Assembly (NCBI GenBank): GCA_020740775.1
Contig: JAHEWK010000035.1
Span: forward strand, 124,001-188,000
Source of the DNA: Ilyonectria destructans
Lineage: Eukaryota; Ascomycota; Sordariomycetes; Hypocreales; Nectriaceae
Reading direction: 5' to 3'
DNA: 64,000 nucleotides
Positions 20,900 to 32,068 of this stretch are shown here, one piece after another. Numbering within the stretch: the stretch's first letter is position 1; the number at the start of each line of letters is the position of its first letter. The translations under genes and the position numbers were made by a program. A model generated the notes under the pieces. The model saw nothing but the letters and a program-made list of their open reading frames with translations. It did no database searches and had not been told where the DNA came from.

Positions 20900-23173
20900 T
20901 CACACTCGCGACCGGTCACCGAGATTCAGCCAGCTCATATCTGACGATGTCGAGGCCATTGCAAGCTGAGGCTGGCTGCTCACACCTGTAGGGGGATTCC
21001 GCGGGCTCGTGACGCTTGGGGAGAGCGGCGTTCCGAAGTAGAAGCTGGGGTTGTACGCGCTGCTGGGCGCGCGGTCAGCACCCCAGGGCTTCGAGCTGAA
21101 CGTAGAGTCCCAGGCTTCGTTGACGGTCTCCGGGATGCCGCTGGAGTAGCCCCACGACGACGTCCTCGAAGGGGGGCATTCGACCTTGCCCGCTACTCCA
21201 TCCTTGAAGGCGATCTTGCTGTACTCGGCCACAACAGGGTTGCCGAAATTGACCCGGTTGACCTCAGGGCGGAAGTCAAAGTTCAGCGGTGGAACAGTTG
21301 CTGAGTCCTGCCTGGCCCTCGTGTTACGATGGTGCGTGGACTCGGAGTAGCGGGAGCTCTGCTCACAGCCAACGGTTGTCCTCTTGGAACCACCGAAGCC
21401 GAGGATCTGCAATGCGCTGCTGCCGGACCAGTATCGGTTCCAGCCAGAGCTCCTCCGCATGCCGTCCTGGGCTTCCATGGGTCCCGCACGGGGTCGGGGC
21501 TCTGCGACGGTCGGGTCGAAAGCAATGCCCCTGGTGCCGTATCCCTGCAGAGCAGGGTGCTGCATCTCCTGCAAAATGGGCTTGCTGATGGTGGCCTTCA
21601 GCTGCTTGTGCAAAGAGCTGCCGGAGCTTCGAGTCGTATCATTGCTAGGCTTCCGCGTCAGGCTGGTCTTCTGCTTCCCGGCGCGACCCATCAAAATAGC
21701 CATGGATGAGTAGGATTCCTGAGACAGCGTGGCGTTATGGCCGCGGAAATGATCGGGCGAGAGCGGCTGGCGTGGGCCGTTGCCAAAGGCCATCGGGTCC
21801 TTCTCATCGGAGGGAAAGTCCCTGGCGCTGCTAGCCTTGCGTCGCCGCGCTAAGAGTAACAGCAGCAGACCAAGCAAGGCCAAGAATCCGAGGATCGATC
21901 CAAGTGTGATACCCAGGATGACATTGGAGCTGAGACCGGAATCATCGCCACTGCTGCCAGCGGCCGCACCTGTAGCATCCGTAGTGTCCCAGGCGCTGGC
22001 CTCGGATATTGTCAGAGAAGCGGTTGAGCTGCCTGGTGACAAGATAGTTGAGGTCGCAAAGGTCGACGAGACCTCTGAGGTCTCTGAGGTTGACGACCTC
22101 GTCTTGGTAGAAGTTGACTTGGTCGACTTGGCCGAGCTAGTTGTCTCGGTAGTTGAGAAAGCCGGAGAGGCCAATGTGCCCTCGGACAGAACCTTTTGCT
22201 TCTCGACCTCGAACACTTCGGTAGCATCGAGCCACGAGTTCTCGGTAGCATCGAAGATAGCAAGAGACTCTTCGGAATTACCACCAGAGAAGACAACCTT
22301 GCCGTCTGCGCCTTGGGCAACGGCAAAATTCTGCCGCGTAGCGGTTGGTGCAAGCGTCGAGTTGTACTCTGGCCAGTCGTCCAGGGACAGATCGCGCTTC
22401 TCATTGGTGACGGCGGCCGAGTTGGAAAGGGGCGCGCCGGAGGCGTCCTGCAGAACAAATCGGCGGACCAGGTTGGGGGATTGTGAGAGATCGAAGGTGT
22501 AGAGGCTCTTAGAACCATCATCCCCCGGCATCACAACCGCCTGAATGGAACTCGAGTCCTTCGACATGGGTTCCGCCAAGGTGGCTCCCGATTCCCTCCA
22601 GCCTGTAGTCGGATTGAACAAGGCAACGGCGATATTTCCAGTGTCGCCATAGACCAAGCAAGCATCGGCATCGGACCAGCTGAGGAGGATAGGCTTGACG
22701 CCGGGGCTAGACCTAGGGCCATGGGAGTTAACGCTGTAGGGCTCGCGTGCCTGGATGGTGAAGGTTTCGCCCGAGGGGGCCGGGACTCCGTCTCGGCTGC
22801 CGGCGTAGATGAGGATGGCATCGTTGGCCTTGATGTACGTCGAGCCATGCCACTGGCGATCTTTGGTAATCAACTCGGAGGGGGTGATGGTGGTCCACTT
22901 GCCGGTCGAGTAGGTGTACTTTTGCAGCCCGGTATAGCCATCCAAGCCGCCGGTTCCACCGACGACGAAGAGGCCGGCCTGAGCGGCATCACCGGGGGTC
23001 GCCCCAACACAGACGGCCCCCGAAACCTTCTCTCCCATCTCCAGCTGCTTCCATTTTGCGCCTTCCTCCAAAGACAGGGACAAGAAGGTCTCGGGCGTGA
23101 AAGAGTAAAGGATGTTCTCGTAGATGACGGAGCACGAACCGTCCAGCGACGTCGGCGGCTTAGGCAAACTCAT
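20900..23173 (-). CDS. Kelch-like single-pass membrane protein
   Basis: A 757-residue open frame read from ATG 23173; the frame extends to 23200 only through TTG. Residues about 1-330 are beta-propeller-like, with GLFVVGGTGGLDGYTGLQKYTY, WTTITPSELITKDRQWHGST and KVVFSGGNSEESLAIFD. A Ser/Thr-rich stalk (about 340-430) follows, then one membrane span (NVILGITLGSILGFLALLGL) and a basic cytoplasmic tail of some 290 residues rich in Ser, Pro and Arg. This layout is common in filamentous fungi; such proteins are often mislabelled in databases and their role is unknown. No signal peptide is visible in this frame, so a short upstream exon is likely (candidate region 23200-23300). No defect is seen. 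Confidence 0.8.
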   Translation of the reverse strand: MSLPKPPTSLDGSCSVIYENILYSFTPETFLSLSLEEGAKWKQLEMGEKVSGAVCVGATPGDAAQAGLFVVGGTGGLDGYTGLQKYTYSTGKWTTITPSELITKDRQWHGSTYIKANDAILIYAGSRDGVPAPSGETFTIQAREPYSVNSHGPRSSPGVKPILLSWSDADACLVYGDTGNIAVALFNPTTGWRESGATLAEPMSKDSSSIQAVVMPGDDGSKSLYTFDLSQSPNLVRRFVLQDASGAPLSNSAAVTNEKRDLSLDDWPEYNSTLAPTATRQNFAVAQGADGKVVFSGGNSEESLAIFDATENSWLDATEVFEVEKQKVLSEGTLASPAFSTTETTSSAKSTKSTSTKTRSSTSETSEVSSTFATSTILSPGSSTASLTISEASAWDTTDATGAAAGSSGDDSGLSSNVILGITLGSILGFLALLGLLLLLLARRRKASSARDFPSDEKDPMAFGNGPRQPLSPDHFRGHNATLSQESYSSMAILMGRAGKQKTSLTRKPSNDTTRSSGSSLHKQLKATISKPILQEMQHPALQGYGTRGIAFDPTVAEPRPRAGPMEAQDGMRRSSGWNRYWSGSSALQILGFGGSKRTTVGCEQSSRYSESTHHRNTRARQDSATVPPLNFDFRPEVNRVNFGNPVVAEYSKIAFKDGVAGKVECPPSRTSSWGYSSGIPETVNEAWDSTFSSKPWGADRAPSSAYNPSFYFGTPLSPSVTSPRNPPTGVSSQPQLAMASTSSDMSWLNLGDRSRV

Positions 23174-23450
23174 CGTAGCAGAATTTCCCAGAGCAACCAA
23201 AAGACGACCTCGAGAACTCTGTCAGCGGCTTACGATGGCATGGCGATGGCGGTTAGCGGTCGGGTGGAGTTCGCGTCGCGGATGATGTTGGGTCGTACGA
23301 CCGCGGGCCAGTAGCGCTGATGTTGTCGCGGTTCGGGGATCGAGAATCGAGGATCCAGAATCGAAAAGGGATACCAAGGCGCATTGAATGAAGGAGACGC
23401 ACGATCGAAGAGGACGCGTTCTGGACAGACACAAACAAGGAGCGGAAAAC

Positions 23451-23560
23451 ACAGCGCAAGCACACAATGCAGCTGGGCGAGTGTGGTGAGAGCTGGACGG
23501 ATGACCGACAGGCAGCTGGTGTCAAATGAGGAATCGTTCGCAGGAGGCGTTGAACTACAT
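23451..23560. repeat. Imperfect ~100-bp duplication (copy 1)
   Basis: This upstream region of the Kelch-like gene contains GCAGCTGGGCGAGTGTGGT, then GAGCTGGACGG and a GGCAGCTGG-x-GT segment ending in ATCGTTCGCAGG. The same series, with small insertions, recurs at about 31343-31450 in the same orientation. It may be a promoter or UTR segment copied to the second site. Confidence 0.6.
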
Positions 23561-24060
23561 ATGTATAGCTGTGCTGATGTAGGCTTTCTTGGACGTGCAC
23601 ACGCATCCTCCTCCTCTCGTATCTTTCGAGTCATCGGAGAGGGAAGTCATCCATGTAAGTTGGTACCTCAACCACAGATCAACCTGGATCGAGCGTACAA
23701 CAGGACCTGCACCTGATTACCCTTGGCAAAGGAGGATCTGCAAGGGGCCGGGTACTGAATCCTTCCCCCAAACGTCTGCCATTGGTGGCCCGCTGGTCCC
23801 CCCAAGGAGGGGGCGGTCTCACCATCTCGGGGGCTGAGGCCGCGGGGGAATCGGCATCAAAGGCACAAGGGATGACGCTAGGGTCCAGGGTCCTCAGCAC
23901 ATCCAAGTTCCAGACAAGAGGTGGCCCAAGCGCTCAGGCGCCAGGGCGCGAGCGGAGCCGTTTCTGGGCTGATATGGTCAACGCCACCAACGTGGGTGAC
24001 GAGATTATAGTGCTCCAGACCTCAGCCACTGCAGGCCGTTGCAAAATTAGTTCCGGCAAG

Positions 24061-24120
24061 TTCATAGGTTTGGGAGATGAGTGGCTTTATCGAAGGTCAC
24101 TCATCTCCCAAACTCATGAA
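24061..24120. repeat. Near-perfect 60-bp hairpin
   Basis: Arms 24061-24083 and 24098-24120 are reverse complements at 21 of 23 positions (core GTTTGGGAGATGAGTG), around a 14-base loop. Flanking AATTAGTTC upstream and GAACACTAATTAG downstream can pair with bulges, extending the stem. No gene lies nearby. It could be a small RNA precursor, a folded relic of a miniature element, or chance. Confidence 0.6.
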
Positions 24121-25100
24121 CCATCGACGATCAGAACACTAATTAGTTATATGTACACCTCGCCCGGCCGCTCTCGCTCTAGTGCCGGACTATGAAATTT
24201 CGTCGGTCAGTTTCAGCTGTAGAGAGCCCTGGCTAAGTCGATTAGGAGGCGTAGTCCAAGATGACCGAGCGCGCCCACGGCGATAACACAGACTCTCTGG
24301 ACGGCCAAGTCGCGGGCTAGTAGGCAATATATGTCGAGCATGGGCTGAAGGGCTTTACCTAGAACAACATGCTAAGCTGCCAGAACCCTTGACCTGAAGG
24401 ACGCCTCATCCGCCCGAGATGCAGCACATCAGCTCATGTTCCATTGAGGCTTAAATTCTCGACCTCTCCAATTCTCCATCGTAGCGGCAATGGTTCCGGG
24501 TGCTGCCGGGATCCGCCAGTATGTGTGTCTGCGGAGTGCAAGATCAAAGGATGGCGCAGCCTGATGAATCTAGAGTCATATTGATTTGGATTCATCATAA
24601 AGGGGAAAACTGTCTAGGGTGAGCTTCGCTAAATCAAGGTGGGGAGTGACGTAAGCCTACCTGAATAGAGGAGAGGACAAGAGCTGATGTCCCTTCATCT
24701 CTCTCATGTGTTGGCATGATCCGGGAAGCTACGCAATAAGAACCAGGGCTGTTACGGGACGTATTATGTAACGTAGGAGATCGTGAGTTCCAGAGATGGC
24801 CTAACTTACCGCATTAGACATTGCCGGCTTCTGAGATAGATGAAACTAGACAAGCTGGCTTGAGTATAGTCCACTTCAATTCTCAAGACAGTAGCCAGCA
24901 TGGTCTAAGATCCTACGCATTGCGGTGCTTGCCACATACAAATCCGTGTCATGCTTCTGTTTATGGCGTTTAGAATCGTTTGCGATCATGGGCAAGTAGC
25001 CCGATATGTCATCAGGCTGTTGATGCCGCACAGTTTGATAGTCTCTATCTAGAAGGTATTAAAGAGGCCGACTTTGCATCGTGCCTAGAACGTTACAAAG
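24121..25100. other. Gene-poor stretch, nothing recognised
   Basis: About 1 kb without a convincing coding frame, RNA gene or repeat that I can identify. Confidence 0.4.
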
Positions 25101-25592
25101 CTAGAGACAAAAGAACGCCGCTAATCTATCTAACATCCGCACCGTCAATCTTTCAGATCTCTCAGCCAGCTCCTCCAGGTAGGCAATTCGCTTCTCCTTA
25201 ATCAATGCCTCAAGCGTGGTTTTTATCTCATCTTTTTCTAAACAGTCCTCCTCAAGCGCCTCAAAGATAAGCTCGCGCTGACAGTTTTTCAACCTATGCC
25301 AGCGGGTAGCCACATCTCCCACGTGGCTTATTTGTGCTATTTCCTCCTCGAGGGCTTCCAAGTTCTCCCTGAAGTAGCTGGGACATAGTTTCATTACCAT
25401 ACACTTGCGCTTGAGCCTCGTGACCCTTTGTAGATTACGTTTGTTGTGCTTGTTTTCGCCATAGAAGAGCCCGTCGACAGTGATCTCAAGCAGTATAGCG
25501 ACCTTCGCGCGGACGAGAACCTCTCTTGGCTTTCCGGTAAATTCAACCTCAAGCCAGGAGTCCACAGGGTGAGGGAATGTTTCGAAAGCCAT
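25101..25592 (-). CDS. Hypothetical protein, 163 aa
   Basis: A clean ATG-to-stop frame. The sequence is rich in Glu, Lys, Arg and Leu and mostly helical in appearance: EALEEEIAQISHVGDVATRW, then FEALEEDCLEKDEIKTTLEALIKEKR, with likely coiled-coil content. The N-terminal part (WLEVEFTGKPREVLVRAKVAILLEI) looks like a folded domain. No family is recognised. Its isolated position among repeats leaves open that it is a remnant of a mobile element or a larger gene. Confidence 0.45.
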   Translation of the reverse strand: MAFETFPHPVDSWLEVEFTGKPREVLVRAKVAILLEITVDGLFYGENKHNKRNLQRVTRLKRKCMVMKLCPSYFRENLEALEEEIAQISHVGDVATRWHRLKNCQRELIFEALEEDCLEKDEIKTTLEALIKEKRIAYLEELAERSERLTVRMLDRLAAFFCL

Positions 25593-26410
25593 TTTGTTTG
25601 AGGTCCTTTAACTGGGGATCTTGGGGGAACTGGCGAAGATCAACGGCAACGACATAGCCCAAGGGACTGAGATTCCAATGGTACAGTTTGCTCGAGGCAT
25701 GCCCGTGGGAACCTGAAACGCAAGGTGGACGTTGACCACCGTCAAGTCGAGGTTGACGATGTCAAACCCTGGCGATGGCCTCGTATTGGAGTCCAGAGGC
25801 AAGGTATCGGTGAAAGCATTGAGCGAAACATGAAATCACAGTGGTGAGAGGGGGGAGTTGGCTGTTTGCTGGCCATACGTGGATGTTGGGTCTCAGGCCG
25901 TTTGCGCAGTCGGTGTGGCTGCTTCCAACGTCTAGAGGCCACTTCAACATGAATAGAGGGGAGCTGTACGTCCCGGTGCAGTTCCTCAGGGGATCAAGAA
26001 GTCACTGAGAAAACAAAATACTTGGAAAGGAATCGGAAGCGGGAGGGAGAAGACCTTGGCTAGTTCCGTCTCGGTAGGGTCCTGTCATGGTTCTGCAGGA
26101 TAAGGGAACGGAGTTGGGACAGCTCGTCGTCGCTCCCAGCTCTGCGGGCAGAAACCAGGTGTCAAAGCGTATTGCAGCATGAGCCAATTGGAGCGCTTCG
26201 ACCCCTCAACTTGGGAGCCGAATAGCGGCGATTGGAAGGAGGTAACCAGGACGTGGTCATTCGTCTGCCCCCAAGGCCGCTGCGCATCTCGAATCTTGAT
26301 CCGCGACAATGATGCAATCGCATATCACGGTTCGCACGCTGCTGCCAAGGTCCGGGCATCTTATCTCTGTCCCAGCGCGAAGGCGCTCATCACACCCCTA
26401 TCTGGGCAAC
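25593..26410. other. No gene seen
   Basis: Only short overlapping frames without recognisable protein character. Confidence 0.3.
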
Positions 26411-26414
26411 TCAC

Positions 26415-26940
26415 TGATGTCGCTGGCGTGTCTTCTCTTGCGCATCCCATGTGCGAGGGCCCCACTTCCACCCCCACTTCCATCGCCAGGTCCCCTGTGG
26501 CTCATCAACCTCTCATCGTCCGGCCGTTTGGGATGATCGTCCCCTGGTCGGAGCTGGTGGCACCGATGGGCAGGGTGAGCTGTGGCGGACCTGATTGATA
26601 GCCGTGACAGACGGACGGCCTTGTTTGATCTTCCTCTCGTCCAGTGTCTCGGTTGCCATCTCGATCCATACTCGGTTTCGCTGCCTCTCGCCACCGTTTA
26701 AACTAATGCACTCTAACGTCTGGTGATACAGACGGACAACCCACTAATCTCCAGCTCATACACTCACACACTCACACACCCTCGCCATCGACTGATGATA
26801 ATCAATTCTCCCTTTTGTCTCTGCGGCTCCGGCTTTCCCTCCCCGCTGCCTAAGTTCGTGGGCCAAAAAGCCTCCCGTGTCAATCGACGGATCGAGATTC
26901 CCTCCCAAACCTTCGATGGCCATCTCGCAAGGCATTTTTT
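26415..26940 (+). repeat. Dispersed repeat family A, copy 1
   Basis: This sequence recurs at 28515-28930 and 50011-50325 in the same orientation. Shared blocks include CTGTGGCTCATCAACCTCT, CTGCCTCTCGCCACCGTTTA, ACTAATGCA, and GATACAGACGGACAACCCAC. Copies 1 and 2 also share a further ~200 bases (TCAATT...CCCTTTTGTCTCT). No reading frame, terminal repeat or target duplication was found, so the class is unknown. Confidence 0.75.
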
Positions 26941-27615
26941 CAGAAGCCCCTTGCTAGGGCTTTGATAGTAGTCCGAGTTTGCCACTTAGTGTCCAGGCCG
27001 CGTCCTGTTTCATCACAACGATCCCGCAAACTAACTCTAGACTCCCACTAAGCCAATGGGCGAACTCCCTCAGGGACCCAACCATCAGTTATTAATGCCC
27101 GCTTCATCCATTGCTTCAGTGGATCGATATCACCCCCTATAATCATCGAAAACCCCTCAGGCACCGATCCTGCAGGTGCCCGGGGCCAGTAGGCTTGGCT
27201 CTGAGGTGCCGTGCCTTTGACGGAACAGACGGAACACACCGGGCGTTCGTTGCGCGGCCTCGTCATCTCAGCAACACTCACAAAGTTGCCAGCCGCCCTC
27301 AAGGTCTAGATCGTCAGCGGCCACGCCTTGGCAGGTCACCATAGACTCCATTGTCGGTCCTGTTCCCGGCCGGGGGTAGACCCCGAGAATGAGAAACCGA
27401 GCGGACTAATGTCTTATTTCTCTGAAATAGCAAGTAATACTCTCAAGCATAGAAACACAATACAACACACATGTTATCAGGCCCACCCATCCGTCCTCCC
27501 CCACGGATCACTCAACAAAGATACTTGCTTAAATCCACCACGTCCGTGAACCCGTCTGCCTCATCCTCGCTTGGGTCTGTGTCATCTTCATCGCCAATAG
27601 CAGACTCTGTTTGAC

Positions 27616-28034
27616 TCACATGTCCTCAGTCCCGCACCCCATGCTCCCGCCATTCGTAAGAAGCTGGTCGAGGGAGTCCTTGATACACTCTCCCTGTTCG
27701 TCAAGGCTCTTTTTCATGGTCTCCATTCTCTGTTCGATGCTAATGTATTTCTCGAGCAACTTGATTTGGTTGTCATAGATCCATTTGAGCATGGTCTCAA
27801 TCTTGATGAGGCGAGTGATTGTATCCTGTCTTTGCCTTGTCAATATATGGTCACGGACAAGCAATTCTAAACTCACTCGTCGCCTGCCTGGCCCCGCAGC
27901 GCCTGTCCTTGCCCTTGGTTGGACTCCAAGATCGTGGGTAGGGAGCTGCTGACCGCTCCAGCATTTGTCGTATTGTCGAAGCTAAGGAACCCGAGCCATG
28001 AGTCCTCGGCCACGTTGTTGAATTGCCTAGCCAT
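27616..28034 (-). CDS. Small hypothetical protein, 125 aa, two exons
   Basis: Exon 1 (28034-27877) starts MARQFNNVAEDSWLGFLSF and ends QGQALRGQAGDE; a GTGAGT donor overlaps the stop of the unspliced frame. Exon 2 (27835-27616) begins QRQDTITRLIKIETMLKWIYDNQIK and is a predicted coiled coil, ending GSMGCGTEDM. The intron would be 41 nt (27836-27876), short even for a fungus, so the acceptor could differ. I do not recognise the family. The continuity of protein-like sequence across the splice supports a real gene. Confidence 0.5.
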
Positions 28035-28514
28035 GATGTGGTAGGATGCTGGGAAAGAACGCCTTGATTTGCGGAAGAAGGAAAGTGTGATTTGCTGAGC
28101 GGGTTCAAGGAAGTTGTTTTTTATACTTGGTGCAACGTAAGCGTGGGTGCATCTTCCCGAAACTTGAATTTGTATTTCTAGATCACGGCAAGCTGTAGCA
28201 TCTTCAGTTTAACCATTTAAATCACACTCGACCCAGGGAAAATGGGCAACCACTTTCCTCCTCACACTGCCCAAGGTGTATTCCATCCGCTGCTTGTTTG
28301 TTATTCGCTGCTTTCTCCGCCGCATTTGAAGAATCCCCGACGACATGGGAGCCTTCGCTGGCTATAGATGCCGGTTCAGTTCTATCTGCAAAGGTAGAGA
28401 ATCCTTGGACTGGACGTTGTCAGGCTACACTCCGCTGTGCAAACTCGGCATTCCTTCCCATCACATGAATGTTTGAACCCATTAATTTCCTTGCCTTAGC
28501 GTGTGTTGGGTGGT

Positions 28515-28930
28515 AAAGCCGGGTCCCCTGTGGCTCATTGACCTCTGATCGTCCGGCCATCTGGGATGGGTCGTCCCCTGGCCTGAGCCGGTGTTACAGA
28601 TGGGTAGGGTGAACTGTGGGGTTTTCTAGGAACCTGATTGACAACCGTGAGAGACGGCCTTTGTTCGATCTTCGTCTCGTCTAGTGTGTCAGTTGCTGTC
28701 TCGATCTCTCCTCGATTTTGCTACCTCTCGCCACCGTTTAAACTAATGCACCCTAACGTCTAATAATACAGACGAATAACGCACTCATCTCTAACTCACA
28801 CACTCACACACACCCTCGCCATCCACTAATAATCAATTTTCCCCTTTTGTCTCTACGGATCCGGCTTTCCCTCGCGTTGCCCAAGTTTATAGGCTAAAAA
28901 GTCTCCCATGCCGAGCGAAGGGTCAAGTGC
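28515..28930 (+). repeat. Dispersed repeat family A, copy 2 (RIP-like changes)
   Basis: Same family as 26415-26940. Relative to copies 1 and 3 this copy shows clustered transitions, for example GGTGATACAGACGGACAAC in the others becomes AATAATACAGACGAATAAC here, all G-to-A or C-to-T. Confidence 0.72.
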
Positions 28931-29368
28931 AAGCGCATGCAAGCGCACACACCACAAACATGCCCAGCACCATGCTCGTTGGGCGGAGCGTCTCGAGAGC
29001 TGAGGGGAGTGGTCCCGGCATTTGGTGTTGTATCGTGTCAAACTCGTTGGCCTCGTCCATGGCGATGTCATGGACGCCAGAAAGGGGCTCTCCGAGGGCA
29101 TTTTGGCTTTGTAATGTGGCGGCAGCATGTATGCCGATCTGCGAGTCTGCGACTCTGTGCTGCATGTGTCTACCGCCGAGGGTCTCCGTGACAGCTACCT
29201 CTTTGGTGGTGTCAACAACGCCGCCCTCGCCGAGGCTGAGGGTGTCACTGCCCCCGCTATCCGACCTGCGCCAGCGGCAGTTGCCGCACTTGATGCTGCC
29301 ACCGCCGAGGATCTTGAATAATTCGGAAAAGGTATTCTTACGTGCCCTCTCGACCTAGGCCGCCTCGG

Positions 29369-30236
29369 TCACCTTCTCATCCGAGCCTCACCCTGAGGTC
29401 CTGGCTTATCAATCTCCGAAGACGCCCAAGTAGTCAGATTCCCAAAGAGGAGTTTGCATGGTGAACATGCAGTCGCCAAAAGGTTCTTCGGACAGGGAGT
29501 CGAGCTTGGCAAGGACATCATGAACGGCCAGCTTGGCAAGGTGGTAGGCACGATTGGGCGAGTTCTGGATTTCGTAGTAGAAGTCAGAGAAGTTCAGAGC
29601 CACGCCTAGGCGCAAAGGGTGGGTGGCGGCGAGCTCGATCTGAGCAATATCAGTGGCGATCTGAAGGTAATACGTAAGAATCTCTAACGGAGCTGATCAA
29701 CCCACATTAATGGATAGGGGGCCTACCTTGTAGGCCTCCTGGGCAGAACTGATGGCAATATTGCGCTGTTCACCCACGCGGATTCGGCAAGAAAACGACT
29801 ATAGTCACCCTTCCTATAACATGATAGGTTAGCTCAGGTGGGCGGAGGGACTGGGGTAAGAATATCAGTAAATAGACATACATCTTATAATAGAGGACCT
29901 TAGACTGGCCCGTAGTAGCAGTGGGGATTAATTAGTTTCTCGTCTAACACCTTCGAAATATCATGGCAGACCTCCTTAAGCTCATTAGCGATCTTGTGGC
30001 GATATTCGCGGATGGTAGCAACATGATTCTCACCACTCTGAGACTCCATTTTCTCGATCGAGGAGATGATTCGCAAGCTGACACGGCGAGTGCCGACCAC
30101 GTTCCTGAAGGCAGTACTGAGAAGGTTCTGTTCGTCCGAACTGAGCTCATCACCGAACTTCGCGATTTCATTCACGTGCGTGACCATGTCATCGTAGCGC
30201 TCAGCCCGCTCGCAGAGGCGAGCGAGGAAGGCCTGG
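29369..30236 (-). pseudogene. 14-3-3 protein pseudogene with three frameshifts
   Basis: 14-3-3 proteins are phosphoserine/threonine-binding adaptors. The exon from 30236 reads QAFLARLCERAERYDDMVTH, NEIAKFGDELSSDEQNLLS and FRNVVGTRRVSLRIISSIE, then CHDISKVLDEKLI. One extra base near 29935 shifts the frame to IPTATTGQSKVLYYKM. After a ~60-nt intron, KGDYSRFLAESAW meets a one-base loss before EQRNIAISSAQEAYK. After a second intron the sequence is [31 protein letters not shown], then CMFTMQ, where one extra A shifts to [17 protein letters not shown] and a stop. Intron positions are kept, so it is not a processed copy. Phosphopeptide-binding residues (the R in VVGTRR, RY) remain. Exon 1 was not found. 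The gene is dead unless the three indels are assembly errors. Confidence 0.85.
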
Positions 30237-32033
30237 CTGTAACCATAAAATCAGTCCTCGGGCTCTGGAGCGGTGGCCAGACATGTCCATCCATATTCAA
30301 GGCGAGATCCGGCTGGCAGACAAACTTCTCACGCTAATGGAATAAATGATGGTAGCATAAGTTATTTAATTAAGGAACGAACCAAACAAGCTTGGAGGGA
30401 TGTAACATGGTAAGAATCTGGGCAAGGGCGAAGAGGGGAGCTCTGAGAAAGAACTTGCTTGGGACCGCATTCTGATTTTGTGTCGCAAATCTGGATAGGG
30501 AATCAATGGAGAAAGTAGCGATAGGGTAGAGAGGCAATGGCATAGCGACGTATGTTGTTGTAAACTCGGAAGCGACCTACAACGAAATGAAATGATCCCT
30601 GGGGAGTTGTTATAAACCGGAAAAGGGCTCTAGCGCTGGACTGAGGGCGGACACTACCGGGTTGTTGTCGTAGGCGAGAAAAGGAAGGAGACGATCCCAA
30701 CAGATTGGGCAGCTGACATCGTGTATCTCATCATTTCCAAAGTTACCAGGCAAGGAGTCAGTAATGGTCCGTGTCGTTCGAGGTGGGCGAGAACAAAGGA
30801 GCAGCTGCATCGTGAAAAGTCAAGCGATGGAGTGACATCACAAATGGCACTTTCTGCGGGGTACAGGCTGGCGATCAATTCCACCTCCACCTCAACCATT
30901 TCAATATTGTTGAAGTGGAAGGCCCCTGTCCTGAGGGTCTCTGTCAGTCCCAAAGCATGATTGGTTGACCAGAACAAAGTGTGATATGGTCATTGCAGTG
31001 AAGTCGACACTCCAAGCGTCATGATCGTCTCGATTACGTAGCATATGTACCGGCTGGCGGTGCGGCTAGTTGATAAACGGGAAATTGAGGAGGAGGAAAG
31101 AGAGCTAAATAGCGGCTCATACGGTCTACACACGGCAATCGGCGCTTAGCGGTGAGGCTAAGCTCGGTGTACGAAGGTATCGCGAGTGGCAGGAAGGCGT
31201 TGGGGTACAGGTTTTTTATCCAGGGCCACGCCCACGGTTTCCCCCTGTATTTAGAACCTTAGATAGACTGGCATGCCCGCGGGCGAAGGCCATGTAATAT
31301 TAATATTACTACAACAACTACTACTGCTGCTGCTGCGGATAACACAGCGGCATGCACACAAAGCAGCTGGGCGAGTGTGGTAAGAGCTGGACGGCTGAAC
31401 GAGGAGCAGCAGGCAAGCAGCTGGCGTGAAAAGGAGGGATCGTTCGCAGGTAGCGAGTCTCAGCGGGCGGCGTGCAGTAAAAACCAGAGCGGCCCGATGC
31501 GACTGGCCTGTACTCTCGTTCAGCCGGTGTTTTATCCGAGGGCTATCAACCACCAGCCAAAAGCAAAGTAAAAAGGGGCAGCTCAGCCCTCCACCTCCCT
31601 GAGCATCCTTTACAATCTCGACAACAGGAGTCGGAAATGAGGGGTCGTCAGTGGAGTTGTGATCATCATGCCGATGATTTCGGCGCACTACAATGTAGAC
31701 GTCAGCATTGTGGCGGCCACTCGATTACTTCTTCGCATAAGGCGTTGGGTCGCCCTCGCGAAATTATCATTCGTGCTATCACGTTTCTTAGGCGAAGAGG
31801 TAAGCTCGATCATAGTTGCTCCGGGGTATGTAGCAAGTATTGAGCAGGCTAGACTCTGAGTCGGCGGCCTCGCTTGGTGGGAGATGTTGAGACTTCTGTC
31901 GTGCTGGCAAAGGTCGAATCTATAAGGCGGAGCTGTGTGCGCTTGCTGCCAAGGAGGCCGAGGAGGTCGTTGAGGCCCAGGTGCGCGCCGTTGAACCAAG
32001 AGACGAAACCACCAAGTGGCGAGAATGACCAAT
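30237..32033. other. Gene-poor stretch
   Basis: Several frames of 60-145 codons exist on both strands but start mostly at non-ATG codons and lack recognisable motifs. It contains the second copy of the ~100-bp duplication (31343-31450) and an ACT/TGC trinucleotide run near 31310-31335. The last bases, CCAAT at 32029-32033, are the left target duplication of the following transposon. Confidence 0.4.
31343..31450. repeat. Imperfect ~100-bp duplication (copy 2)
   Basis: Matches 23451-23560 in the same orientation; shared core AGCAGCTGGGCGAGTGTGGT and the end GATCGTTCGCAGG. Confidence 0.6.
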
Positions 32034-32068
32034 TACGGAAGTCCATAGGGGGCACAGTTCCAAAACCC
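32034..32068 (+). repeat. Left terminal inverted repeat, 35 bp
   Basis: Perfect reverse complement of 37140-37174. Preceded by the target duplication CCAAT. Confidence 0.95.

Noticed and set aside
21780..22502. A 240-codon plus-strand frame inside the Kelch-like gene
   Set aside because: Antisense shadow of the 757-residue membrane protein; no recognisable motif.
26179..26598. A 139-codon plus-strand frame starting MSQLERFDPSTWEPN
   Set aside because: Half of it lies in dispersed repeat A and equivalent frames are absent in the other copies.
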